Assembly (NCBI GenBank): GCA_964538225.1
Contig: CAZIDW010000073.1
Coordinates: forward strand, 1-6,075
DNA length: 6,075 bases
Reading direction: 5' to 3'
From: JAFGCR01 sp964538225
GTDB taxonomy: Bacteria > Patescibacteriota > Gracilibacteria > UM-FILTER-43-11
The position numbers and the translations under genes are program-made. Of this stretch, positions 1 through 6,075 are shown in pieces; the stretch's first letter is position 1; each line of letters opens with the position of its first letter. The notes beneath the pieces are model-generated. The model searched no databases and was not told the origin of the DNA. It saw only the letters and a list, made by a program, of their open reading frames with translations.

Positions 1-56
1 GTATGCAAGAAACATGCCGAGATATAGGCAAAGAAATAGCCTCTTCATAAATCATC

Positions 57-96
57 TTGACAAAATTTTTTAATATTAATTAGTTAAATCAAAACT
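57..96 (+). promoter_or_regulatory. Possible promoter and AT-rich leader of the ferredoxin operon
   Basis: A perfect TTGACA hexamer lies at 57-62 and is followed by an almost pure A/T stretch up to the start codon at 97. No convincing -10 box sits at the usual 16-18 base spacing. The best TATAAT-like matches are TATTAA at 74-79, which is too close (11-base spacer), and TTAAAT at 84-89, which is far (21-base spacer). If the latter were used, transcription would begin almost at the ATG and the mRNA would be nearly leaderless. There is no Shine-Dalgarno-like purine run before the ATG. The position, just ahead of a three-gene cluster, favours a promoter, but the -10 assignment is unresolved. Confidence 0.35.
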
Positions 97-456
97 ATGA
101 ACAAACAACAAAAACAAAATCCAAAATTTTCCAAATTCCACGGCGTTGACCGTGACACAATCGACTGGCATCCGACTGTGGATGAAGGCAAATGCGTCGG
201 CTGTGGGCTGTGCGTCACCACCTGCGGGCGCAACGTCTACAAATTCGATTATGGGAACAAAAAATCGAAGGTCGTGAACCCGGACAACTGCATGGTGGCC
301 TGCCAGACCTGTGCCAACTTGTGCCCCATGAAAGCCATCTCGTTCGCCGAGAACGACGCCACGCGCGAAAAGGCGCAGAAGATCGTCCGCGAAACCGGCA
401 TCATGGCAACGGTGAAAGGCAAATTGGAGCAGAGAAAAGAAGAATTAAACTATTGA
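97..456 (+). CDS. Dicluster [4Fe-4S] ferredoxin family protein
   Basis: This is a 119-residue soluble protein expected to carry two [4Fe-4S] clusters and move electrons in the cytoplasm. The first motif is C33-x2-C36-x2-C39-x3-C43, followed by Gly instead of the usual Pro. The second is C65-x3-C69-x2-C72-x3-C76-Pro. In the usual bacterial dicluster arrangement the fourth Cys of each motif helps bind the opposite cluster. The N-terminus is basic and rich in Asn, Lys and Gln (residues 1-13), and the C-terminal 30 residues are a charged helix-like tail. There is no signal peptide or membrane segment. From memory, a ferredoxin subfamily with the same W-x-P-T-(V/I)-D lead-in and CG ending of the first motif exists, so the missing Pro may be a family trait. 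The ATG at 97 is the only sensible start, although it lacks a Shine-Dalgarno sequence. Gene 2 follows after 8 bases. The fold is near certain; the redox partner is unknown. Confidence 0.9.
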   Translation: MNKQQKQNPKFSKFHGVDRDTIDWHPTVDEGKCVGCGLCVTTCGRNVYKFDYGNKKSKVVNPDNCMVACQTCANLCPMKAISFAENDATREKAQKIVRETGIMATVKGKLEQRKEELNY

Positions 457-464
457 ATTAAATT

Positions 465-1109
465 ATGAAACTTAAAATCATCACATTCACAGGGCTGGCA
501 GTAATTATGATGGCTATCACGGCTGTTTCCGGTTTTAATCTAAAATCCGGCGCGGACAGCGTTAACGAAAGTAATGAAAAAATACGCATAGCCGCCTGCC
601 CGAGCTGTTATAAGGTCGCGGGCAGACTGGATACGGCACGCTACAAGATTATTCCGACGCAGTCCACTTCCCAGAGTATCGCGCTTTTGCAGGCCGGTCA
701 GGCGGATATGATTTTAGCCGGACGGACGCTCAAACCCGGCGAACCGCTGCTGGACTCTGTGGCGCTTGGGGAGGGGTATTCGTTCCTCGGGTCTGAGGAA
801 ATCAGCATCCGCTCAAGTCAGCTTGATGATTACACTTTTTTTACCGATCTGGATGCGGAAAAAATCAGCACTCTTTTCGGCATTACCAATGTCACCCACA
901 CGGATGATGTTTATGAGTATCTGGAAAAGGGGATAGTTTTGACGACTTGGGAGAATACCGATTATGGCAAAGCCCGTGTTGTCCATGTCATCGAAAACGA
1001 TGGTCAAAGGTTCGCCCTTTCCCGCCGACCCACGCTTTATTGTCCGAAAACCTGTGATGACGAAACAGCTTCTCAATTTATTTTAGCCGTTAAAGACATT
1101 CAATCATGA
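465..1109 (+). CDS. Exported Cys-containing protein with binding-protein-like sequence
   Basis: This 214-residue protein has an N-terminal signal peptide or anchor (hydrophobic residues 5-23 after MKLK), so it should act outside the cytoplasmic membrane. It has no lipobox Cys. Residues 40-95 recall the start of a periplasmic binding protein of the phosphate-binding (PstS-like) type. A beta strand (IRIAAC) is followed by a Ser/Thr-rich turn (STSQS, 67-71), a helix ending in QAGQADMILAGR (76-87), and then KPGEP. It is much shorter than a full PstS-type protein (about 300 residues or more), so it is either a reduced form or a different fold. Two Cys pairs stand out, C45-P-S-C48 and C193-P-K-T-C197, and could form disulfides or bind metal. 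The ATG at 465 follows gene 1 by 8 AT-rich bases, and its stop overlaps the start of gene 3 (ATGA), so the genes are probably translationally coupled. The operon suggests a partner or substrate of the gene 3 thioredoxin domains. The exact family is not recognised. Confidence 0.75.
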   Translation: MKLKIITFTGLAVIMMAITAVSGFNLKSGADSVNESNEKIRIAACPSCYKVAGRLDTARYKIIPTQSTSQSIALLQAGQADMILAGRTLKPGEPLLDSVALGEGYSFLGSEEISIRSSQLDDYTFFTDLDAEKISTLFGITNVTHTDDVYEYLEKGIVLTTWENTDYGKARVVHVIENDGQRFALSRRPTLYCPKTCDDETASQFILAVKDIQS

Positions 1110-2824
1110 AAAAATTTCTTCTCTTCCTATTAATCATCCCTGTTTTTCTTTTATCCGGTCAGGGCTGGCAGGCGATAGCGGACACACCTGCCGTTAATGT
1201 TTATTTTTTCTGGGGTGAAGGCTGTCCTCACTGCGAACATGAAAAACCCTTTCTGGAAAAACTTGAGGAAAAATACCCCAACGTTAACGTTTATGATTTT
1301 GAGGTGTGGAAGAGCAGTGAGAACAGAGATCTGCTGATCGAAACAGGGAAAGCCCTGAACGCCAATGTCTCCGGCGTGCCGTTTACGGTGATCGGCAATC
1401 AGTATGTAAGCGGCTATCTGAACGACCAGACGACGGGAAAGCAGATCGAAGATATGATCACAAACTGCATGTCCTGTCCCGATGTGGTGGGCAATCTGAT
1501 CGATCCCGAACCTGAGCCTGCCAAGGCGCCGGAGGAAAGTCCCGCGGTAACGCCGATGCAGGAAGAAACGGAAGCGCCTGCTGATGAAGCGCCTGCGAAG
1601 ATGGATGGGCAATCAGAAGAAAGTGTTCCCGCCGAAAATCCGGATGGGGAAAGTCCGGATGATATTATTTCGCCTGATGAGCCCGGGGAAACGGCTGATA
1701 CCCCCTCCGCGGGGATTACCGCCCATTTCTTTTATGCAGAAGGCTGTCCGCTTTGCTCAGAAGAAAAAGAATTCCTTCAGTCTGTGTCTGCCGAAGACGA
1801 ATCAGTCCATATCATCTATTACGATGTCGCCCGGGACAGCCAGGCGCGGGAGCTTTACGAAAAAGCTTTGGAGGAATTTGACGTTAAATCCGCCGGCCTG
1901 CCTTTTATTGCCGTCGGCCAGCAGTATTTTATGGGCTGGAGCGGAGCGGAAACCGAAGCGTCTATCCGCGAAGCTTTCGAGTGCATGCGGGAAAACCATT
2001 GCCCCGATAAAATCCAGCGGTTTCTTTACAGCGCTGTCTCGACCCCTTCCGATAAAACCGGCCACAGCATGATTCCGGAAACCCTCGATCTGCCTTTAGT
2101 GGGTGAAATCCAGACCAGAAATGTTTCCCTGCCGGTGCTTACCATCATCATCGGCGCGCTGGACGGTTTTAACCCCTGCGCCATGTGGACGCTCCTGTTC
2201 CTCATCAGCCTGCTTCTGGGCATGAACGACAAAAGGCGCATGTGGATCCTCGGCACCGCTTTTATCGTCGCCTCTGCCGCTGTTTATTTTCTATTTCTGG
2301 CGGCCTGGCTCAATTTACTTCTCTTCCTCGGTTTTGTTTTCTGGGTACGGCTGATGATCGGCTTCGTGGCTATGGGAGGGGGCGGTTATTATTTAAAAGA
2401 GTTCTTTACCGAAGAAGACGCGACCTGCAAGGTGACCGGAGGCAAAAAACGTCAGCGGATATTTGAAAGGCTCAGGGCGCTGACTCATGAAAGTCATTTC
2501 TGGATCGCGCTGGGGGGTATCATCCTGCTGGCTATCGCGGTCAATCTGGTCGAGCTCATCTGTTCCGCCGGCCTGCCCGCCGTTTACACGCAGATTTTAA
2601 CGCTGAGCGATCTGGCCAAATGGCAGTATTACCTGTATCTCCTCCTGTACATCTTTATTTTCATGCTCGATGACCTGTTCGTGTTTTTCGCGGCCATGAT
2701 CACGCTCCGCGCGACCGGCCTTTCCACCAAATACGCCCGCGCCTCTCACCTGATCGGCGGAACGCTGATGGTCATCATTGGTATTCTGCTTATCTTTAAA
2801 CCGGAATGGCTGATGTTCGGGTGA
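1106..2824 (+). CDS. Tandem thioredoxin-like domains fused to a CcdA/DsbD-type redox membrane domain
   Basis: This 572-residue protein probably carries reducing equivalents across the membrane. Residues 1-25 are a signal peptide with a likely cut after AIA (23-25). Thioredoxin-like domain 1 (about 29-130) has the active site C40-P-H-C43, a cis-Pro loop GVPF (90-93) and a second pair C121-x2-C124. An acidic Pro/Glu/Ala-rich linker (about 133-200) follows. Domain 2 (about 204-305) has C214-P-L-C217, GLPF (264-267) and C293-x5-C299. The membrane domain has six likely segments, near 343-372, 380-400, 403-428, 466-490, 506-530 and 547-566. It places C358 (in DGFNPCAMW) in segment 1 and C486 in segment 4, the two-Cys pattern of CcdA and the DsbD centre. 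Basic loops (KRR 375-377, KKRQR 447-451, and the loop after 533) put both thioredoxin domains outside. Loop Cys C441 would face the cytoplasm. The start is fixed by the ATGA overlap with gene 2. Cytochrome c maturation or general disulfide reduction are both possible roles, and no other maturation gene is visible here. Confidence 0.88.
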   Translation: MKKFLLFLLIIPVFLLSGQGWQAIADTPAVNVYFFWGEGCPHCEHEKPFLEKLEEKYPNVNVYDFEVWKSSENRDLLIETGKALNANVSGVPFTVIGNQYVSGYLNDQTTGKQIEDMITNCMSCPDVVGNLIDPEPEPAKAPEESPAVTPMQEETEAPADEAPAKMDGQSEESVPAENPDGESPDDIISPDEPGETADTPSAGITAHFFYAEGCPLCSEEKEFLQSVSAEDESVHIIYYDVARDSQARELYEKALEEFDVKSAGLPFIAVGQQYFMGWSGAETEASIREAFECMRENHCPDKIQRFLYSAVSTPSDKTGHSMIPETLDLPLVGEIQTRNVSLPVLTIIIGALDGFNPCAMWTLLFLISLLLGMNDKRRMWILGTAFIVASAAVYFLFLAAWLNLLLFLGFVFWVRLMIGFVAMGGGGYYLKEFFTEEDATCKVTGGKKRQRIFERLRALTHESHFWIALGGIILLAIAVNLVELICSAGLPAVYTQILTLSDLAKWQYYLYLLLYIFIFMLDDLFVFFAAMITLRATGLSTKYARASHLIGGTLMVIIGILLIFKPEWLMFG

Positions 2825-2831
2825 TTACAAG

Positions 2832-5800
2832 TTAAGGCGTGACAGGTTTTATCATCACTCTGTGCATGGTACTGCCGCCTTTTTCGTAAGTTCCCATTTC
2901 CTCCGTTTCCAGATTTATGCCCAGTTTTTCCATGAGCTTCCGGAGTTTATCCGTAACGAATTTGTAACTGGTCTCTTCCCGGAATTCCGCGTAAATGGGA
3001 ATAAAGTTACCTTTATCCAGATACTCCCGCTTATACAGCTGAATAAAACCGTCCACCAGCACTGCCCCCGCTCCTTCATGCCCGGGCTGGCGGGCAAGGT
3101 CGGCCACGTAGAGGATAGGCTGGTTTTTAGCTTCTTCAAGTTTTCCCTCATACACCAGCATGTAGGCGCGTGTAGATCCGCCTTTATCCGCGTATTTCAG
3201 GCTCATATTCGCCCTGCCCTTTATGGTGTTATTCAGGTCTTTGGCGATGAGCGCGTTTTCCATGTTGTGCAGGTTTTCCATCAGACTTGTGTTATCCGCG
3301 TACGCCTTGCCTTCCAGGTAAGCCACCGGTAGGGCGTCTTTAAAGGTAAGGTATCTGAGATGCCTGTCTTCGAGGCCTGTCGGAGCCGTCAGATAGTTTT
3401 GATCCAATCCGGACGCAGTCCTTTCAGTTTCCGCCTCCGAACGGGGAAAAGCGGGCTGGGTAACATCCAGTATTCCCACCTTTTCATCCGTCTTATCCGA
3501 ATAACTCATGGGGGCGAGCGGAAGGTAGTGATTTTTTTCCGTGGGCAGAGTTCCCAGCCTGTTAAAACTGGTGCTGACAAGGGCTTTTCCGGGATGGACC
3601 TTTTCCGGATCATACATTACCCGAAGATAGTGATGGAAAAAATCCGTGTAGAGCTTTTTGAGCATGTCCGCGTTTTGGTAATTCGGGGCGGCTTCCACAC
3701 TGTCCAGCCCCAGAAAGTGGGGCAGGTTTTCCGCCAGCACGCTGTCATCCATAAAATCACTAAGATGGCTGTCCTGTTTTATTTTTTGGGTTATTTCGGC
3801 AATCGTAAGCGGGTTTTTCGCGTTCCCGAAGAACATGTCTTCGGTCATCACGCTCTGGGCGATGGTGCGCCACGCGCCTTTGCCCGCTTCCCGCTGAAGG
3901 GTAAAAAGGGTGCAGACGGGATTGTAGATATACAGTGTGTTCTTGCCGTCCCCGAAAGGCATACAGCAGGCGGTGTCATTGCCGGCCACCACGGCTTCGG
4001 GACTGCTTTTCAGGTTCACTTTCGCGCGGTATTTTTCGCTTTTAAGGCCGTAGCCGGCCGGATCAAAAAGAACTAATTGCCGTATTTCACGTTCCTGTTC
4101 CTGATTTAAATTCAAAGCTCCCTCCATAATATCCTTAGCCGCTTGGTAATCCCTGTCTTTCCCTGTGATTATTTTACCAACGGCAAAGACAAGCTGGTTG
4201 GGATTTTTAGCTTCGCCTTTTACGCCTTCGGCGCGGCTCCCCGCCGCTTTTTTAAGCAGTGAGGAAAGGGGCATGGAAGCCAAAGCGGGGTAGCGCTTAT
4301 CCCGTGGGATGCGGTAAACAAGCTCAAAGGGCTTCCAGCTTTGGAGCTTATCTATTTTTCCCTCCACCAGCCCGTCCCGCAGGTCTTCGGCCGAAAGATC
4401 CAGATTGGGCATCTCCACATAATTGCTGGGTTTTTTCAGGTGATGCAGGCCCGGGTCATGGCTACAGGGAAGCCCCAAAAACTCTTCCGGATCTTTCCAG
4501 AACATAAACACCTTGTCCATTTCGATTCCCGGATGGAAAGCCAGGGTCTCGACGTAATCGTATAATTCATTTTTGCCTTCCTCTTTAAGCCCCTTCAGTT
4601 CTTCCAGAAGTTCCGCGCGCTTTAAAATTTCATGCAGTTCGTGGAATTTTTTCAGGTTCGGCCAGCTTGCGAAAATAGCGGCCGGGTCTTGAAAAAGCTC
4701 AACAAGGCTCTGGAGCTTATTGATTTCGGGATATTTTTTAGCTTCCTTGATGTCTTCCGCGAAATCCGCAGTTTCCAGGGAGCGGGCGACGGCGTTCAGG
4801 TGATGATAAGACTTCCCGCCTTCGTAATCCGCCGTGTCTTTAGCGGTCTGCAGGAGTATCTGGCCGTAAAACCGCCCGGGCTCCAGCCCGGATTTTTTAT
4901 GCAGGGCTATGATTTTAGGAAAGTCAAAAAGGTGATCATGAAAATTGTTGTTGTCATTTTTCCCCACATATTCAAACATCTTTTTAAATCCGAAAACCGC
5001 GGCGCCTTCCTCGAAATTTTTGTTAAGTGCTTCATCACTGTAAATACCGGCTTCCTTGTATTTTTCCCAGAGATACTTATATTTTTCATCTTTCTTCTTA
5101 CTTTCGAATTCCTCCCGTTTAAATCCGGCATCCTTGAGCCGATGGAGATCCCGCGCGGTTATAAAGTCATTGGTTCCGATCAGATCCAGATCAGCGGAAT
5201 CGATGTTCCAGTTTTCGCTGTTACCATTCAGATACTTCAGATAAGACTGTTCCTGTTTCACAAAAGCCATAAAACCCTTTTCTTCCCCGCGGCTTTTAAG
5301 CAGGGTGTAAGCGGCGGCGGGATTGCCGGTAAGTTCTTTTTCAAAAAAGCCAGGGGTAAAAACAGCGTTGTCTGTATCCAGCTCATCGCGGATTTCAAGT
5401 GCATCGTCCACCCAGCCCTCTTGCAGACAGCTGAGGAACCCCTGTTTTATTTCATCCGTGAAATCCACCCCTTCCCCCAGCTCATCGCGGATTCCAAGTG
5501 CATTGTCCAGCCGGTCCTCTTGCAGACAGCTGAGGAACCCCTGTTTTATTTCATCCGTGAAATCCACCCCTTCCCCCAGCTCATCGCGGATTCCAAGTGC
5601 ATTGTCCAGCCGGTACTCTTGCAGACAGCTGAGGAACCTCTGTTTTATTTCATCCGTGAAATCAATCCCTTCGCCCAGCTCATCGCGGATTCCAAGTGCA
5701 TTGTCCAGCCGGCCCTCTTGCAGACAGCTGAGGAACCTCTGTTTTACAGCCGATTCATATCCCGGCAGGGCGGTGAAATCAATCCCTTCGCCCAGCTTAT

Positions 5801-6075
5801 TGCGGATTTCAAGGGCATCGTTCACCCAGCCTTTTTGCAGATAGCTGAGTAACCTCTGTTTTATTTCATCCGTGAAATCAATCCCTTCGCCCAGCTTATT
5901 GCGGATGTCACGGGCATCGTCCACATAGCCGTTTTCAAGGCGGTCGAGGAAGCCCTGTTTTATCTCAGCGGTGAAATCAATCCCTTCGCCCAGCTTATCG
6001 CGGATTGTAAGGGCACCGCCCACCCGGCCCTCTTGCAGACAGCTGAGGAACCCCTGTTTTATTTCATCCGTGAAA
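2832..6075 (-). CDS. Large 33-residue-repeat protein with possible GNAT-like C-terminus (N-terminus outside window)
   Basis: The frame is open from the right edge to a TAA at 2832-2834, giving at least 1080 residues with no stop. A GTG at 6021-6023 could be called as a start, but the 17 codons before it encode an in-register copy of the repeat, so it is very likely internal. The layout from the N-terminal side is as follows. Seven 33-residue repeats span 6074-5364, followed by a charged, Lys/Glu-rich helical middle (about 5360-4400) that includes a strongly helical stretch near 4560-4660. A conserved-looking block reading AGNDTACCMPFGDGKN lies near 3940-3990. The C-terminal region has GNAT-like features: a strand ILYVADLARQP, then a Gly-rich GHEGAGA turn and helix (about 3025-3120), then strand IPIYAEF. 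No membrane segment is visible. Repeats of this sort usually form helical solenoids that bind proteins. Catalytic activity is unproven, and I recognise no named family. It converges on gene 3 with 7 bases between the stops, so it belongs to a separate transcription unit. Confidence 0.85.
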   Translation of the reverse strand, partial: FTDEIKQGFLSCLQEGRVGGALTIRDKLGEGIDFTAEIKQGFLDRLENGYVDDARDIRNKLGEGIDFTDEIKQRLLSYLQKGWVNDALEIRNKLGEGIDFTALPGYESAVKQRFLSCLQEGRLDNALGIRDELGEGIDFTDEIKQRFLSCLQEYRLDNALGIRDELGEGVDFTDEIKQGFLSCLQEDRLDNALGIRDELGEGVDFTDEIKQGFLSCLQEGWVDDALEIRDELDTDNAVFTPGFFEKELTGNPAAAYTLLKSRGEEKGFMAFVKQEQSYLKYLNGNSENWNIDSADLDLIGTNDFITARDLHRLKDAGFKREEFESKKKDEKYKYLWEKYKEAGIYSDEALNKNFEEGAAVFGFKKMFEYVGKNDNNNFHDHLFDFPKIIALHKKSGLEPGRFYGQILLQTAKDTADYEGGKSYHHLNAVARSLETADFAEDIKEAKKYPEINKLQSLVELFQDPAAIFASWPNLKKFHELHEILKRAELLEELKGLKEEGKNELYDYVETLAFHPGIEMDKVFMFWKDPEEFLGLPCSHDPGLHHLKKPSNYVEMPNLDLSAEDLRDGLVEGKIDKLQSWKPFELVYRIPRDKRYPALASMPLSSLLKKAAGSRAEGVKGEAKNPNQLVFAVGKIITGKDRDYQAAKDIMEGALNLNQEQEREIRQLVLFDPAGYGLKSEKYRAKVNLKSSPEAVVAGNDTACCMPFGDGKNTLYIYNPVCTLFTLQREAGKGAWRTIAQSVMTEDMFFGNAKNPLTIAEITQKIKQDSHLSDFMDDSVLAENLPHFLGLDSVEAAPNYQNADMLKKLYTDFFHHYLRVMYDPEKVHPGKALVSTSFNRLGTLPTEKNHYLPLAPMSYSDKTDEKVGILDVTQPAFPRSEAETERTASGLDQNYLTAPTGLEDRHLRYLTFKDALPVAYLEGKAYADNTSLMENLHNMENALIAKDLNNTIKGRANMSLKYADKGGSTRAYMLVYEGKLEEAKNQPILYVADLARQPGHEGAGAVLVDGFIQLYKREYLDKGNFIPIYAEFREETSYKFVTDKLRKLMEKLGINLETEEMGTYEKGGSTMHRVMIKPVTP
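5270..5360 (-). repeat. Possible degenerate eighth repeat capping the array
   Basis: Directly after the last clear unit, the protein reads FTPGFFEKELTG, followed by NPAAAYTLLKSRGEEKG. The leading FT and the spacing of hydrophobic residues fit the repeat consensus with small gaps: a first helix, a short turn, then a second helix containing Ala and Leu at similar spots. It could be a worn C-terminal capping repeat. The identity is low, and a chance resemblance between two-helix segments cannot be excluded. Confidence 0.35.
5364..6075 (-). repeat. Tandem array of at least seven 99-bp (33-codon) coding repeats
   Basis: Read on the minus strand, units begin at 6074, 5975, 5876, 5777, 5660, 5561 and 5462. 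The consensus starts FTDEIKQ-G/R-FLSCLQE and continues xRLDNALxIRDELGEG-I/V-D, which predicts two helices per unit. All units are 99 bp except the fourth (5777-5661), which is 117 bp because TDEIKQ is replaced by TALPGYESAVKQ. The units at 5660-5562 and 5561-5463 match at 97 of 99 bases. The first two complete units after the edge copy (5975-5877 and 5876-5778) are the most divergent. Repeat position 12 is Cys in five of the seven units. The array continues past the window edge, so its full copy number is unknown. Confidence 0.95.

Noticed and set aside
2..73. The tail of an upstream plus-strand gene, in a frame open to 73 or one ending at 50
   Set aside because: Two different frames are open over this short stretch and neither has enough residues to recognise. 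The region is also A/T-rich and promoter-like near its end, so no gene can be supported.
1151..1612. A minus-strand frame opposite the first thioredoxin-like domain
   Set aside because: The plus-strand frame here encodes a signal peptide and a clear CPHC thioredoxin-like domain. The opposite frame is Arg/Phe-rich with no recognisable feature.
3360..4076. A 238-codon plus-strand open frame
   Set aside because: It is antisense to the C-terminal part of the large minus-strand protein, with no motif, no start context and an unlikely His/Phe/Arg-rich composition.
5323..5844. A Ser/Pro/Arg-rich plus-strand frame of 173 codons with repeated segments
   Set aside because: It is the same artefact in another antisense frame of the repeat array. 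Its low-complexity composition comes from reading the coding repeats backwards.
4632..5852. A 406-codon plus-strand open frame opposite the repeat gene
   Set aside because: It is antisense to a well-supported coding frame. The 99-bp repeat is a multiple of three, so any antisense frame open in one unit stays open in all. The predicted protein has no recognisable domain beyond the mirrored repeats.
5364..6075. A CRISPR-like or noncoding tandem repeat array
   Set aside because: The units are contiguous 99-bp coding repeats with no unique spacers, and the reading frame is kept throughout, including the 18-base insertion.

Overview
The window holds a compact three-gene plus-strand cluster (97-2824). 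Facing it is one very long minus-strand reading frame (2832-6075) that runs off the right edge. The gene order is a dicluster ferredoxin, a small exported Cys-containing protein with a binding-protein-like sequence, and a membrane protein joining two thioredoxin-like domains to a CcdA/DsbD-type redox membrane domain. The convergent partner is a repeat protein of at least 1080 residues. No RNA gene, CRISPR array or insertion sequence is visible.

The host is bacterial and probably uncultivated. None of the three plus-strand genes has a recognisable Shine-Dalgarno sequence. The large repeat protein, with its 33-residue repeats and a conserved C-terminal block, resembles proteins I associate from memory with Candidate Phyla Radiation (Patescibacteria) genomes. 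I hold that placement only loosely, at about 40-50 percent.

The plus-strand genes look like one operon: 8 bases separate genes 1 and 2, and genes 2 and 3 overlap by 4 bases (ATGA). The best reading is a thiol-redox relay. Electrons would enter on the cytoplasmic side, where the ferredoxin is a candidate donor, and cross the membrane through the Cys pair C358/C486 of the CcdA-like domain. They would then pass to the tandem CPHC and CPLC thioredoxin-like domains outside. The exported gene 2 protein, with a CxxC and a CxxxC pair, could be a client or partner. The family assignments of genes 1 and 3 are solid; the link between the three is inference from the operon.

The minus-strand gene contains at least seven tandem 33-residue repeats (99 bp each), a long charged helical middle, a distinctive block around a CCMPFGDGKN motif and a possible GNAT-like C-terminal domain. 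Its true start lies outside the window: the frame and the repeat pattern both continue to the last base. Two neighbouring repeats differ at only 2 of 99 bases, which points to recent duplication or gene conversion.
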